Source of the DNA: Pinus tabuliformis | Taxonomy: Eukaryota; Streptophyta; Pinopsida; Pinales; Pinaceae | Assembly (NCBI GenBank): GCA_031772625.1 | Contig: CM062804.1 | Location: 276,117,174-276,181,173, forward strand | Reading direction: 5' to 3' | DNA: 64,000 nucleotides | In this document: in pieces, positions 43,955 through 56,408 of the stretch | Layout: the number at the start of each line of letters is the position of its first letter | Position numbering within the stretch: the stretch's first letter is position 1 | The notes under the pieces: model-generated | The model's input: only the letters and a program-made list of their open reading frames with translations | Databases searched by the model: none | Told to the model about the DNA's origin: nothing | Position numbers and translations under genes: made by a program

Positions 43955-44308
43955 GTCACTTGAATAGCCTTTGGTGGCTTCTTCTGGAGCTCTGAACATG
44001 CCTTTAAAGTGGTCCCTACCCAGACCTAATATCTCATCAAAGGATTTTTCTAATCCTCCCTTAGATCATTGCATTTCCTAGATATTATTACAATTCTTCC
44101 TATATTTCACATAATTTTGAAATAATTATGTGTTTTCATCACTAACTGAGAGCCATACTGCTATAATTTTGAGACTCTACTGATCCTCCATTCCTCTAAA
44201 TATATTACTTTTTGAAATTTCCAGTTGTTTGATTCTTTCCTTTTTCACTTGTGTTTCATAGCCATCCACCTCTGGATTTTTGAGGGTCTTAATTGTTTCC
44301 TTTATATG

Positions 44309-44966
44309 TTAAAGTGCGACTTCTTCCCTATTCCTTTTCTCCTTTTTCCCTTTTCCCATGATATTGTTTCCTGTTTCAATCGTTTGAGTTTTCCTAGAAA
44401 TATCGGCTGATGACAGGCCCTGATCATCAGTTACAAACCTCCATGTTTCATTAACTAAGGTATTATATGCAAGGTCTTTTAGCCATTTAGGATTGAATTT
44501 AAAAGGGGAGGCTGGATTTCTACAAGGACATTTCAATTCGAGGATAGTAGGAAAATGATCAGAATCACCACTAGATCCAATCCATTGTCTGAATAAAGTT
44601 AAATTGTTGACCAAATCCTCCATCATCAGAAACTGGTCCAATCTCTTAGCAACCCGAGCCTCTCCCATTCACTGATTCCTCCAAGTGGGTTGGGATTTTA
44701 TAAAGTTTACATCAATGAGCTTCCACATCATGAGTTTATTTTTAAAGTAGCCAACTAGAGTGTGTGCTTGAACATGAGGCCCCCAAGTCTCTGACATGCC
44801 TAGAGAGAAGTTCATATCCCCTCCCATCACCAAATCTGAGGCCTTCATGAAGGATTTAATAAATAAAGAGTTACAAAATGTGACACTATATTTAGCTCTG
44901 ATCCAAGTTCAGAAGAGTAAATTTTGACCCCCAATATTTGATCTGATCCCCAGGAATTTAGGATTT
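44309..44966 (-). pseudogene. Endonuclease of LINE E, 3' part
   Basis: Directly after the insertion point of F the minus strand reads LGIRSNIGGQN, SDLVMGGDMNFSLGMSETWG, IKSQPTWRN and (44668-44309) ARVAKRLDQFLMMEDLVNNL with SSGDSDHFPTILEL. GGDMNFS and SDHF are catalytic motifs of the L1 apurinic endonuclease. It continues to the RT after about 350 bases of decayed linker. Confidence 0.82.
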
Positions 44967-44971
44967 TTATG
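44967..44971. repeat. Left target-site duplication of element F (TTATG)
   Basis: TTATG precedes the LTR at 44972 and recurs at 62713-62717 directly after the other LTR. Confidence 0.9.
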
Positions 44972-45869
44972 TGTTGGATTGATGGGGCCTGACCCAGGTT
45001 CAGAGTTATTTAGCCAAACAAATTCCTACACTACTGGCCCTTTCAGCATCATCCCACGGGGCGTGGACTGAAGTCTCACCCGAAGTAGTATGGGGGGATG
45101 TTGGAACCAAGTTTCTGCATCCTCGAGATGTTTGAGGTGTCGATTTAGTTCAACAGTGCCTACCTTCGTGCAGGTCACTTCACGCACTGTGCTGACCTGC
45201 AAGACCTTCGCGATCTGTTATAATCACCTTCGCGTAGCCCTAACCAGGGGTTAAGGTTCTTTCGCGCTACTATGGCAGTGATCTGCGTTATTTCCCCAAA
45301 CTATACCACAGATCTTACTTATCTTCTTAAAGATCTTAGTTAACTTCGCGTAAATAGATACTTTATCTCAAATTCACTTAATTAACATAGTCACATATGT
45401 TTGCGCATCATATAAACAATAGAAATGCAATTCATACCCAATACATTCAATGCAGAAAATAAGAAATAAATACATAGGAATGATATAAAACTTCTCTTTA
45501 TTAATGCTTCCAACTGTTATAGACTTGACTCTTTGCGCACTCAGCTGTAGGGGTCCACATACTCAGCTGTGGACTACTAGGCCTCTGTGCACTTAACTAT
45601 AGAGCCTTCTCCTACTCTATGACGCAAACTAGATTTTACGCTCTAGATAAAACTCAACTCTTCATCCTTAGATTTTTCTTATTTTTTCCATTATTTTTCT
45701 ATAATTGACATTAAACTAAAAAATTAAGGGTGGAAAACCCTATGACTCATTTACAAGCTACACACTCCGCGCCCACAAAATCCAGAGTCTTTACATCGAA
45801 GTTACAATTTGTGACCAAAATCTAGGCTCTAAGCCCTAAAACTTCCCTTGGGGGATCTTGAGCCCAACA
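44972..45869 (-). repeat. 3' LTR of element F
   Basis: Starts TGTTGGATTGATGGGGCC and ends GAGCCCAACA in + orientation, 898 bp. Compared with 61752-62712 it lacks about 65 bases near 45690-45720, the stretch that holds the TATA-like box and 22-bp palindrome in the other copy. Confidence 0.9.
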
Positions 45870-45885
45870 AGCCCCCAACACAAAC
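45870..45885 (-). promoter_or_regulatory. Putative polypurine tract of element F
   Basis: GTTTGTGTTGGGGGCT on the minus strand abuts the 3' LTR. It is G-rich but interrupted by T, so it is a worn or atypical tract. Confidence 0.5.
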
Positions 45886-45889
45886 ATCG

Positions 45890-48800
45890 TGACTCGCTCT
45901 CAAGTCACTCTATCGGTGCAGATATCTTTGCGTGAAGACCTCCCAATTCTGCTTGGACCGCTGCAAGATCGACAGTGCACTCAGCGGCTTCCTGTTGCAC
46001 TTCCTGGATGCATTGTTCAGAAACCGCTATAACTGAAGTGCTTCCCTGAACCTGTTCCTATGTGCCCTGCATTTGAATGAGATTTGCTTCAATAATGGCT
46101 GTAATGACGAATGCCTCATCAATCCATGGATGTACGCGCGCCTTCAGAATGGCTTCCTTGTGTCGAGAAAAATCCACCTACTCCTTGAGTGCTTTTTCCT
46201 TCTGCATCCGCGCGAACCTTTGTGTAAGGGCAACTGTCTGCGTGGTCCCTTTTATCTCATCATATTTCTGTTGCAGCTCATGCACCTCTGTTCCTAAGTG
46301 CTGTATTTTCAGGTCCTCCTCTAGAATGGTGAGAACCTCGAATGACTCTTTAAATAGCTTGGTGTAGTCTTTCACTATGTTGTTGACCTCTACTATGGCC
46401 GTTGTAATCGCGCTGGCGGGCTGTTCCTTAACCTCCAGCAGCGTTGAAGGCTATGTCTTCAATTGTAGCTTGGTTATCTAAAGGTTTAGCTCCAGCTAAA
46501 CCTTGGCCATCTCTTCCTTAGCCTCGAGCACCCCTGCTGCTAGTTTCCAGATGTGCACCTCCGCTGGTTCCTCTACTTGGATGGCCAGCTCTGGGACCAT
46601 CTGCCAAGCTTCGTCGACCACCTGCATAATCCGTCAGTTCTGCGCCACTACCTCGCCGCGCTGCAGGCTCAACTGTTTGATGTTGATGCGATGCTCGCTC
46701 ATGACCTCGAGCGCGTGACCCTTCCTAGATCGCAGTTCTGCAGTAACTCCCTCCTGCAAAACATAGAGCGTCTCTCGTATTGCAACCATGTTTATCCCGA
46801 TCCCCTTTAATTGGCTAACCATAGGCCTATCGGCCTCATTTTCTGTCACAAGTGCTCCCTTTGGTAGTACTATGGTGTTGGTCATGCGGACGCGCAACAT
46901 TTCCTTAGTCGCTGCCATTCCTAGTGCGAGGTTGGTTGACATAGTACCAGCCTGTGGAGTGTGCACCTGCAACTCCTGTATCTGCACTCAGAGGGCCCCG
47001 AACACCATCTGGTGTTCCTCCGCAAACTGCTAGAGGGTCTCCGCAGTGACGTCCCTCACCATCTCCCTAGTGTCATGTAGATCCCCCTCAGTGAGGGTGA
47101 TTGGGTCAAAAGAAGTCTTTGAGGCCTTCGACTTCTTCTGCAGCCCTACCTGCTCTCTTGGGGAATGCTGTTTCAACTATGTGGACATCGTCTGTGGGTT
47201 CGTGCCACCTTCCTCTGGATCCATTTCCTGTTCGGGCGAAGGCGACTTCTAGCCTTTGCACTCCTTCTCTACTGCCTTCCACTGCTCTTTTGCTACCTTC
47301 GCAATGCTACGCACCTCCTACACCTTGGCTGCTGCTGCTTCGTTGCTTCTCTTCTCTGCCAACTACGCCATCTACAATTTTTCCTCCTCCTTTTTCCTCT
47401 GTGCAACAGACTTCTCCGCTTCTACCGTAGATCTAGCTGGAGCGCACCACTCTGGCAGCCACAAATCAAGGATAGTGAATATGACATCGTCTATCACCAG
47501 ATAAGGTAGCTCCTTCCATGGCTTCGTGGGGTCCTTCCTCACCCTAATGTACATGTGGTGAAAGTCTGCCTTGAACTTCGCAAAGCTCTGCAGACTGTTA
47601 TAAACTGTGGGTGATAACCATGGCTTGCAGTGAATCCGTATTTTGATGTTCATCTCCATGAACACCCAGAATATCTTGTTGTCTCTAATCCTCTATGCAT
47701 CTCTGGTTTCCCACAGCGAAGCATACTTTGCTGCCTTTGGAAGATCCTACGCAATCACTGTGAATTGGCTGTCCTCAGGAAATTCCCAAGCCACCAGCAC
47801 TATGGATACTAGAAGCCATACATAGTGGAAAGTTTTCCCCTGCTCGTGTACCTCGCGACAGTTCTCCAGGAACTCTGTGCACAGGTAGTCTGCCTAGTTA
47901 AATTGGACCCCTTCTATGCATTACATGACAAGTGCAACCACTGGTGCGGGCACCTCATCCGCGTGGCACTTCTGCATAACATTTCTAGCCAGTATCTGTG
48001 TCGTGACTTTGACCACTGCATTGTTGATGCTGAAGATCGTGTACCCTCTTTTCTTTTTCTCCAGCTTCAACTTTTTCTTCATGGCCTCTGCGATGACCAA
48101 ATCATCACTTTTACCCTCTGAGATATTCGTTGGATCCTCCCCTTTGCAAGGGATCTGGGTAATTCTGTGAATCAGATGATCTGTGATGGGGATGGGCTCC
48201 TCCAGCCACAAACACCCATCATGCACCAGGCAGAGCAGCTGCCTGATGAACAAAATAGTCACTGGGGCACGATGGTAATGTAGCACCCAGAGCATGTTTA
48301 ACAATCCTGCTTTCTCTACACCTTGCAACCACTGGCGTGGCTCCAACTCTATAACTCTCGGCGGTGTGTTTTTGTTCTGGCGCATGAGTTGCATGGTTGC
48401 CAAATGTGGGAATTTATCGTGGTCCGTGATATCCTAGTCCTCAAATTTTAATATCGATACTCGCCCCAAGTGTGCTCCATCAAGAATGGTGTCGTTAGGG
48501 AGTAGCGATGTTTGCAGAGAGCTCTTGCTATCATCTAGGTCCTTGGGCACCCTTGCTTTCCCCTTCTGTGGAGGAACATACACGTGCAACCTGGTCAGAG
48601 GGTCCGCACCATAGGTTTCCACCTCCATCTCTACGTCATCTTCCTCCTCTACCAGGATTTCTTCATAGTCTTCCTCCTCCTCACCGGCTTCCAAATTGAT
48701 CGCCTTCCCCTTTTCTTCCATGGTGAGCCTCATTCTTAACAGATTCCTGGGGGACATGCACACCGGTACCATAGGCTGCTTGCCTTTCTGGGTCTCAACG

Positions 48801-49107
48801 TGCATGGCGATTTAGGGATTTCTGCAACTATCCTGACACTTTTTGGGGCTTCACCTATCGTCAGGGCCTGTGCGGTCTACTCAGTGGTCATTGCTCTGGT
48901 ATCCATGGCTTCCTCAGGCACTGCCATACTGCTATTCCACAATTCTCTCAATGGCTCGTGTAAGTGCTCAAACAATGCCTTTGACTTCATAAGATCAAAC
49001 AAATCTGGGTTCATGAATCTCTGGGTGTGCAACAACTCAATTCTCAAATGGCCAAGTGTTGTTTGTTGGGCATCCCTTTGCAATTTATAGCACCTTTTGA
49101 ATTCCAA
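45890..49107 (-). pseudogene. Large 3' ORF of element F in the env position (putative plant transposon protein)
   Basis: Roughly 1,030 codons downstream of integrase and in the same orientation. The first piece (49107-48877, GHLRIELLHTQRFMNPDLFD) shifts by one frame near 48830. From 48805 to about 45900 all pieces share one frame broken only by stops. In order: an acidic segment (EAGEEEEDYEEILVEEEDDV, 48720-48640); a conserved globular region (LRQLLCLVHDGCLWLEEPI-like text at 48250-48190, KKKRGYTIFSINNAVVKVTT near 48060); a hydrophobic stretch WLLVSIVLVAWEF near 47785-47820; FWVFMEMNIKIRIHCKPWLS at 47680-47620; and long helical, coiled-coil-like segments to the end (47400-45950). Athila elements carry an env-like ORF here, but I see no signal peptide, and the globular part resembles the Transposase_32-type plant transposon protein. 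Function unknown. Confidence 0.7.
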
Positions 49108-49254
49108 TTTGACTGTTCCCCCATTTTCGGTCCATTAATGCTCCCTTGGTGGTAGATTTTCCCAAATCTAGCCCATAAAGTTCACCTTAAATGCCTGCCG
49201 CCAGCTCCATTTTGTCTGAAACCAAGCATCACATCATGAATAGTGACTGTAACA

Positions 49255-50450
49255 ACCACTTTCTAGCCAACCCATGGGGTAGCGCAGCTACCCTCGCGCT
49301 GTCGCATACCCTGTGACACTTCGCTACTGTGCGCATTCCTGTCATCACGCAGTTCCCAGGTAGAGTATTTTATAGTCCTGTGCCTCCTTTCAGTTGCCTG
49401 GAGCACTAAGATTGTGCTTCCTACGGTTAGTCAGATGGCTGAGCCACATGTGTATAGCTTCAAACGACTGCCATTGACTTTTCTTGGGAAGAGTTCTCCA
49501 TTTAACTTTACCAACTGCACTGCGCCAACATCTATGATTTCCTTAATAACATATGGTCCCAGCTAATGCATTCTGAGTTTCCCCAAGAATTGATCAAAAT
49601 TACTATCATATAGAAACACCAAATCATTTGCCTTGAAGGTGCGTAACTTAATATGTTGATCATGCCAGAACTTTTTGTGCTACTTTTGTACCTGCTGGTG
49701 AAATCCAACCAAAAGTCGTTCTTCTTTGAGCTCCTCCAATTGCGTGAGCCTCTCCTCCAGGGTTCCACGGTTCGTCATACCTGTGAGCGCCGTTATGCGC
49801 AGAATAGGCATGATGTACTCCATAGGCATTACAGCTTCCACTCCATAAACAAGCCAGAAAGGTGTTTGTCCTGTTTTTTTCTTGTATGTCATCCCATAAG
49901 CCCATAATACTATGGGTACGTACAGGTCCCAATCAATTTGTTGTGCATTGCACACCTTGGTCAGCGTAGTCTCCAGTACTTTGTTAAACGCTTCTACTGT
50001 CCCATTAGCTTGTAGGTGATACGGTGTGCTTTTCTGATGATACACCTAAAACTTTTCTATCAGCGCGCTGATTGTCTCGTTCAAGAAATGTGTACCGCGA
50101 TCGCTCATCAAGATATTCGTACATCCAAATCATGTCAATACATGTTCAAATAGAAACTTCGCGGCCGTTGTGGCCATGCAATCTTTTACCAGCTGCGCTT
50201 TTTCCCAACAAGTCAGGTACTCTGTTGTAGTGATAATATATCTTGCGCTTGTCTTTCCATGAGGTTTAATAGGTTCTACAAAGACGATCACCCACTTTTC
50301 AAAAGGCTGCAACGTCATTTGCAGATTCAAAGGAATCTCATCCCTCCGCGATGGTTTACCCGTTATTTGACATAAATCACAGGCCTTGCAATGTGCTTTT
50401 GAATATTGATGAAGGGTTGGCCACCACAACGCTGCATGGAGAATCTTCTG
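49255..50450 (-). pseudogene. Integrase of element F
   Basis: One minus-strand frame runs from 50450 to 49680 with stops. The zinc finger ends CKACDLCQITGKPSRRDE. The core shows WVIVFVEPIKPHGKTSARYI, where the first catalytic Asp (usual VDFVGP) is Val; then NILMSDRGTHFLNETI (second Asp) and YHLQANGTVEAFNKVLE (catalytic Glu). PFWLVYGVEAVMPMEYI follows, and a basic C-terminal domain continues to about 49440. The lost first Asp alone would abolish activity. A frameshift between RNase H and integrase lies near 50850-50950. Confidence 0.87.
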
Positions 50451-51913
50451 CGTGGTTGCTCTCCCTACAAAATGTCCTCTTGCAGTGCCCCCATGAGCGT
50501 CTGTGAGGATATTTCTTCGTTCAAATTCAGGTACATACCTTCATAGTATCTCATCATTCCCCATCTTATATATGTGCCCCGCAATGACAGAGAAATCTAT
50601 CATGAAAACCACTAGTTCCTTCTTTTGCTGGATAGAGTACCCTTTCAGCGCAGTTCCATTCACGAGAAAGTGAATTATATCTTCAAAATGTCCATCCGCT
50701 ATGCGCACACCAAAGAGTTGTGCGTCAGGTAATCCTTCCTCCAGATTAGTAGGTTCCTCTCCTGTCTCAATGCGCAACAGGTGATTTGGTCCCGCGCTTA
50801 ATCGTCCACGATTCACAATAACTTCAAAATAATATTCTTGGAACAATAAAAGCCATCTGCATATGCCCCTCCCAACACAGGCTTATTGACCAAGTATTTC
50901 AATGCAAAATGATCTGTATGCATCTTGAAGTGTCCCCCTAGAATGTAGTGTCAATACTCTTGGAGCGCATACATGATAGCTAGTCCCTCGCGTTTAATGG
51001 TGGAATAATTCTTTTTTGCTTTAGATAATCTGCGACTGGTGAATGTGATAAGGTGATCCAAGCCTTCTCCACCCTCCTGTGTTAGTACTGCCCCCAACGC
51101 TATGCTCGACGCATCAAGATGGACATGAAAATATTTCTTCCAGTTTGGGAAGACCAGAATCAATGCAGTGACCATCTTTTCTTTCAATACATCCAGGCTT
51201 TCCTTACAGTCATCGTTCCAGCAGAACGTGATATCCTTTTTCAATAGCTTTTCCATCAACATGGTGATCTAGGCATAACTTTTGATGAACTTCTTGTAGT
51301 ACCCCGTACGCCCTAGAGTAGCGTGCAACTGTTTCACACTCTACAGAGCTTGCAAATTTAGAATCACTGTGATTTTCACAGGGTCTACCATCAACCCTTG
51401 TCTACAAACCACATGCCCCAACAGGTTCCCAAAAGGAACGAGGAACATACACTTTTTGAGGTTGAGCATGATTTGGCATCTTCGACATGTATCCACCATC
51501 AAGCACAGGTTTGCTACATGGCACCTAACCAGCCCAAATAAAGTCTAATCATCAAAATAGACCTCCAAGAACTTATGAATATATTCCCTGAATGTCACAA
51601 CAATTACACGTAAAAATATAGCAAGGTCATTCTTCAATCCAAATGGCATGACAATATATTGAAAGCAACCCCACTCAGTCATGAAGGTTGTCTTGCTCCT
51701 ATCTTCTGACACGATTTTGATCTGGTGGTACCTTGAGAACCCATCAGTGAAATAATATGCTTCCTAACCGCCTAAATTGTCCAACACCTCATCTATGAAC
51801 AGAGTTGGGAATGGATCATGTACACACGCATTGTTAAACTTTCTAAGATCCACGTATATTCTTATTTCTTCCAGCTGCTTCTTCTCTTTTACCACCATCG
51901 GGCTTACCCAATC
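50451..51913 (-). pseudogene. RT (main part) and RNase H of element F
   Basis: From the insertion junction at 51913 the minus strand reads WVSPMVVKEKKQ, RIYVDLRKFNNACVHDPFP, YYFTDGFSRYHQIKI, FQYIVMPFGLKND and YFDD followed by a stop. Then come GHVVCRQGLMVDPVKI and, open at 51262-50951, KYFHVHLDASSIALGAVLTQ (RNase H Asp), TIKREGLAIMYALQEY (Glu) and, after a stop, HTDHFALKYLV (Asp). Its tether continues to 50541 (GEEPTNLEEGLPDAQLFGV). No archaeal-type RNase H is present after it. Multiple stops inactivate it. Confidence 0.87.
51909..51913. repeat. Left target-site duplication of element G (CAATC)
   Basis: CAATC at 51909-51913 is repeated at 57751-57755 immediately after the second LTR. Confidence 0.95.
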
Positions 51914-52246
51914 TGTTGGGTCCCTATAATACTAGTGATTACCCCATTACTATTGTAGTTATACCCCTTATTTATATTGTTGTGCTCCTATTACCCCCAT
52001 ATTTTTATTTATGTGCCCCATAGAATCCCTCTATTGTTATTTTTTTGGCTTTATATTATTATTGTTAGGTCGGCTGGATTATATTGTGACTTCTTAGACT
52101 CCTATATTTAGAAAGGAGGTTTTGTCATTTGTATCATCCAAGAATTGTTCATTTATGTAATGTAAAGGAGGTTTCCCCCTCGAAGAGGCTGAATTCTAAG
52201 GAGTGGATTTATCTTTTCTATCTTTTCTTGAGCTGGTTTCATAACA
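51914..52246 (+). repeat. 5' LTR of element G
   Basis: TGTTGGGTCCCTATAATA to GGTTTCATAACA, 333 bp. The TATA-like phrase at 52103-52110 is TATATTTA, whereas the 3' LTR has TATATATA. Confidence 0.95.
52103..52110 (+). promoter_or_regulatory. TATA-like box of element G, altered in the 5' LTR
   Basis: TATATTTA followed by GAAAGGAGG. The other LTR has TATATATA at 57607-57614, so one base has changed in the copy that would drive transcription. Confidence 0.5.
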
Positions 52247-52248
52247 TT

Positions 52249-52260
52249 TGGTATCAGAGC
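52249..52260 (+). promoter_or_regulatory. Primer-binding site of element G (initiator tRNA-Met)
   Basis: TGGTATCAGAGC two bases after the 5' LTR, an exact match to the complement of plant initiator tRNA-Met. Confidence 0.95.
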
Positions 52261-52925
52261 TTTGGATTCTAGGGTTTCGCTGCTCCAAACAGGTCATCGT
52301 GGAATTTTCGCTATAACTTTTTTTATGTGATGTTTCAGAAGTCGCAAAAAAAACCCATTTGAGAAGAAATCGCGTGGAACCTCAGGTTCAAATTTCAAAG
52401 CTTTTCGCGCGATATTTGTGGAGATATGATCTGAGGAAGTTGGTCTTTTTGCAGACTCCTGAATTACATTCAAAACAGGTGACCTGGGGAAAATCGTCAT
52501 AACTTTCTCTCTGGGAATCAGATTGAAATTTCGTAAGAAGGTACAAAAAGAGGATGGACTGTAGTTTCTTGTATATCTTTTTCAGAACCAAAGATCAAAA
52601 ATTGTACACGTGGCACTTCATACAAGTTCGCTCTTCTGGAAAGGTCTATAATCAGGTCATCTTGGGAGATTGTGCATAACTCTTTCTTGGAGAATCCAAT
52701 TTGGATCAGACTGGTGGCATTGGAAAGAGGACACAGAGAGCTACTACAGGTCACAAATTCAGAACTAGATGATTGGAAAGTACAGAGATACATCAGAGGC
52801 AATATCAAGCTCCTACAAAGTGAAAAAAGGTGTGTAGATTTTTTTAAATTTTTGCTTAAGCTTGGTTTGAAAAATTATTTTAAAGGAATTCAAAGGGCAT
52901 AGTAGGGCATTATTATCGGTAACTG
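52261..52925 (+). other. Leader of element G with three imperfect repeats
   Basis: 665 bases before gag, unusually long for such a compact element. A phrase like CAGGTCATC-TGG...CATAACT followed by a T/C-rich run recurs at about 52290, 52478 and 52655, roughly 180 bases apart. No ORF is supported. It may hold packaging or translation signals. Confidence 0.6.
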
Positions 52926-55900
52926 ATGCCCCGAGGAAAGAAAATGCAAACACCTAGTAAGGAACCTGAAAGCTCTAGCATGACTCATGAAGAAGAGGAA
53001 GAAATGCTACATGATATATCAAAATTACAAGAACAAGTGCAACAAATGTCACGCTCACAAAAGTTAACAGAAGCTAAGATAAATGGTGTGGAAGCTAAGA
53101 TGAATGGCATGGAAGCTAAGATGGACAATTTGAAGATAGATTTGAACACAAATTTGAAGACAGATTTGACAAATGTTCTACAAGAAATACTTACTAATGG
53201 TGAAAAGGTAGTAAAGGAAACTCATGATGAGAACAAAAGAAATGTTAATCATGATTCCATAGACGCTAATGTTGGATCGAAGAATCACCATATTCCAAAA
53301 ATCGATATGAGGAAGTTTGATGGCAAGGATCCCGCCACATGGATATTACAGATGGAGCATTTCTTCGATCTCAATAATGTGCAAAACGCACAAAAGGTAC
53401 GTATGGCAACTGTATATTTGGAACCAAATCAGTTTGTATGGTATCAATGGCTTTGTTCTCGTAAACAATTTATCACTTGGGCAATTTTTACGGAAGAATT
53501 GATAGCACATTATGAGGATACAAAAAGCAACACTTTTTTTAGCCAATTGATAAGTCTCAAACAAAAGGGTTCAATAATGGAGCACATTGAGGAGTTCCAA
53601 AAATTGAACATAAGGGTAAAAGATATTCCAGAGGAGCATAGGATTGATGTGTTCATAGGGTCTTTAAAGGATAATATCCAACATGATGTTCGCCTTTGGG
53701 AACCTGATTCATTAGAGAAGGCATTCAGGTTAGCAAGAAAAATGGAAAGCAAAATTATGGCAACTAGGAAGCATACCATTCACAACTATAAAGACGGAAG
53801 TGTTGTTGCCCCTAGTCTTCCACAACCTACAAGGTTGACACCACAACAATTGGAAGAAAAAAGAGCAAAAGGGCTTTGTTACAATTGTGATAGCAAATAC
53901 ACAAAAGGTCATAAGTGTGCTGAGAAGAAATTATTCTACATAGATTGTGAAGAGGAAGAAGAAAAGGAGCAAGAAAGGTCAAAAGAAGAGGATATACTCC
54001 AGGAACAAAGCCTAGATGAAGAACAAATAAATCCGACCATATCTTGTAATGCATTGGCGGGAATTACCACTCCTCAAACCATCAAGATAGAAGGACAAAT
54101 CAAGAAGAAAAAGGTAATAGTGTTGATTGATTCAGGAAGCACCCACAATTTTATTCATTGTAGGGTAGCAAAAGAATTGAATTGCTTCCTATATCCAGCA
54201 CCAGAGTGTCAAGTGATGATTGCAAATGGAGGAACAATAAATTGCTCTGGAAAGTGCCATAATATCAAGCTATCCATGGGAGAATATGTATTGACTAGCC
54301 CAATGCTTTCCATTCCAATGGGAGGTGCTGATGTTGTACTAGGAGTCCAATGGCTACAATCCTTGGGTACAATAGCTTTTAATTTTCAAGAACTTTTCAT
54401 CAAATTTTCTACGGAAGGAAAGGAAGTTGAATTAAGGGGTATTGCAGGGAAACCAGGAAAGATAATCAGCTCTAATGGCATGACAAAGCTTCTAAAAAAG
54501 GAGCAAAGAGGTGTAATTGCACAATTATGTTCGCTAGATGTTTCCACATTGGAATCATCTATTTCTCCAGATCTCCAAAAAGTCCTGGACAATCATTCCA
54601 AGGTATTTGAGACTCCCAAAGGTCTCCCACCTATGCGTGATCATGATCATGCTATTCATCTGATTCCAGGAAGTGTTCCTCCAAACATCAGGCCGTACAG
54701 ATATCCCTATGTCCAAAAAAGTGAAATTGAACGTATGGTTGCAGAAATGCTAGAGGCTGGTATAATTCAACCGAGTCAAAGTTCTTTCTCAGCTCCAGTA
54801 GTATTGGTGCACAAGAAGGATGGATCATGGCGCATGTGTCCGGATTATAGGGAGCTCAACAAGCTCACTATTAAAGATAAGTTCCCCATTCCTGTCATTG
54901 ATGAATTACTGGATGAATTGCATGGATCAATTTACTTCACCAAGTTGGATCTTCGTTCGGGATATCATCAAATCAGAATGAAGATTGAAGACATTCCGAA
55001 AACGACATTTAGAACTCATGAGGGTCATTATGAATTTTTGGTCATGCCTTTTGGCCTTACCAATGCACCTTCAACATTTCAAGGTTTGATGAATTCAATT
55101 TTCAAACCATTCCTTAGAAAATTTGTGTTAGTATTTTTTGATGATATACTAATCTACAACAAGTCTTGGAAGGATCATGTTGAACATGTTGACAGGGTGC
55201 TACAACTATTGGAGGAGAAACAATTATATGCAAAAAGATCCAAATGTTTCTTTGGAGTCCAGGAGGTGGAATATTTGGGTCATATTGTATCTCATGAAGG
55301 AGTTAAGGTAGACCCTAGCAAAATTAAAGCCATTAAGGAATGGAAAATCCCCACATCCATAAAGCATCTGCGAGGATTTCTTGGGTTGACAGGGTATTAT
55401 CGCAAGTTTGTTAAGAATTATGGGAGAATAGCAGCACCTCTAACAACATTATTGAAGAAAGATTCATTTTCATGGACTCCGGAAGCAACAAAGGCCTTTG
55501 AACATCTTAAAGAGGCAATGTGCCAAGCACCGGTCTTAGCTACACCGGACTTCACAAAAACCTTTATTGTGGAATGTGATGCTTCAGGAAATGGAATTGG
55601 TGCTGTTCTAATGCAAGATGAAAGACCCATTGCTTTTGAAAGTCGTCCAATCAAGGGAAAGTTTTTAAGCAAAGCTATTTATGAGAAGGAAATGTTGGCA
55701 ATACTCCATGCACTTAAGAAATGGCGACCCTACCTAATGGGAAGACACTTCAAGGTAAAAACGGATCATGATAGCCTTAAATACTTTTTAGAACAAAGAT
55801 TATCCTCTGAAGAGCAACAAAAGTGGGTCACAAAGATGTTGGGTTATGACTTTGAAATCATCTACAAAAAAGGGAAGCAAAATGTGGTGGCAGATGCACT

Positions 55901-56408
55901 CTCAAGAAAGGATGAGGATGTGGAAGCATTGTTGTGTGCCATTTCTATTATCCAACCAGATTGGATAAACGAAGCAAGGGAGGAATGGAAGAATGACGAA
56001 GAAGTGTGGGCACTTATTCGAAAGCTACAACAAGATTCCAGTACTTCTGATACATTTAGCTGGCAAAATGATTCGTTATGGTACAAAGATCGCTTATACC
56101 TCTGTAAGAATTCCCAGCTAAAACAAAAGATTCTTATGGAATTGCACACTTCTCCCTTAGGAGGGCACTCAGGATTTTTAAAAACTTACCACAGGGTTAA
56201 GAAGGAATTTTTTTGGGATGGCCTTAAATCAGATATTCAAAAGTTTGTGGCGGAATGTTTGGTTTGCCAAAAAATAAAGTTGAAACAATTAAGACACCGG
56301 GTCTATTACAACCTTTATCCATTCCAAGCCAACGTTGGGAGGAGGTTTCAATGGATTTTATCACAGGTTTACCCAAGTCTGAGGGAAAGAGTGTCATCAT
56401 GGTGGTAG
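52926..56408 (+). CDS. Gag-pol polyprotein of element G, up to the integrase zinc finger
   Basis: A 1,160-codon ORF with an intact gag, protease, RT, RNase H and integrase HHCC finger. In order: a coiled coil (residues about 20-75); capsid domain with [19 protein letters not shown] (about 130-150); knuckle [15 protein letters not shown] (about 317-331); protease [13 protein letters not shown] (about 399); and RT with [15 protein letters not shown] and [13 protein letters not shown] (catalytic FFDD, about 738, in place of the usual YVDD). Then RNase [16 protein letters not shown] (about 882), [12 protein letters not shown] and ADALSR (about 990), and the HHCC finger ending CLVCQ (about 1,115). 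After this a one-base shift in an A-run near 56268-56275 throws the end out of frame, so the last 40 residues are not native. The ATG at 52926 is the first in a fitting context. Confidence 0.9.
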   Translation: MPRGKKMQTPSKEPESSSMTHEEEEEMLHDISKLQEQVQQMSRSQKLTEAKINGVEAKMNGMEAKMDNLKIDLNTNLKTDLTNVLQEILTNGEKVVKETHDENKRNVNHDSIDANVGSKNHHIPKIDMRKFDGKDPATWILQMEHFFDLNNVQNAQKVRMATVYLEPNQFVWYQWLCSRKQFITWAIFTEELIAHYEDTKSNTFFSQLISLKQKGSIMEHIEEFQKLNIRVKDIPEEHRIDVFIGSLKDNIQHDVRLWEPDSLEKAFRLARKMESKIMATRKHTIHNYKDGSVVAPSLPQPTRLTPQQLEEKRAKGLCYNCDSKYTKGHKCAEKKLFYIDCEEEEEKEQERSKEEDILQEQSLDEEQINPTISCNALAGITTPQTIKIEGQIKKKKVIVLIDSGSTHNFIHCRVAKELNCFLYPAPECQVMIANGGTINCSGKCHNIKLSMGEYVLTSPMLSIPMGGADVVLGVQWLQSLGTIAFNFQELFIKFSTEGKEVELRGIAGKPGKIISSNGMTKLLKKEQRGVIAQLCSLDVSTLESSISPDLQKVLDNHSKVFETPKGLPPMRDHDHAIHLIPGSVPPNIRPYRYPYVQKSEIERMVAEMLEAGIIQPSQSSFSAPVVLVHKKDGSWRMCPDYRELNKLTIKDKFPIPVIDELLDELHGSIYFTKLDLRSGYHQIRMKIEDIPKTTFRTHEGHYEFLVMPFGLTNAPSTFQGLMNSIFKPFLRKFVLVFFDDILIYNKSWKDHVEHVDRVLQLLEEKQLYAKRSKCFFGVQEVEYLGHIVSHEGVKVDPSKIKAIKEWKIPTSIKHLRGFLGLTGYYRKFVKNYGRIAAPLTTLLKKDSFSWTPEATKAFEHLKEAMCQAPVLATPDFTKTFIVECDASGNGIGAVLMQDERPIAFESRPIKGKFLSKAIYEKEMLAILHALKKWRPYLMGRHFKVKTDHDSLKYFLEQRLSSEEQQKWVTKMLGYDFEIIYKKGKQNVVADALSRKDEDVEALLCAISIIQPDWINEAREEWKNDEEVWALIRKLQQDSSTSDTFSWQNDSLWYKDRLYLCKNSQLKQKILMELHTSPLGGHSGFLKTYHRVKKEFFWDGLKSDIQKFVAECLVCQKIKLKQLRHRVYYNLYPFQANVGRRFQWILSQVYPSLRERVSSWW

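Noticed and set aside
46073..48170. String of + strand ORFs of 60-114 codons
   Set aside because: They lie antisense to the long 3' ORF of element F, share no frame, and have low-complexity Leu/Ser/Cys-rich composition typical of shadows of a coding strand.
56250..56300. Programmed frameshift between the two ORFs of element G
   Set aside because: The shift lies inside integrase, between zinc finger and core, not at a gag-pol border, and sits in an A-run; a simple indel or sequencing error is more likely.
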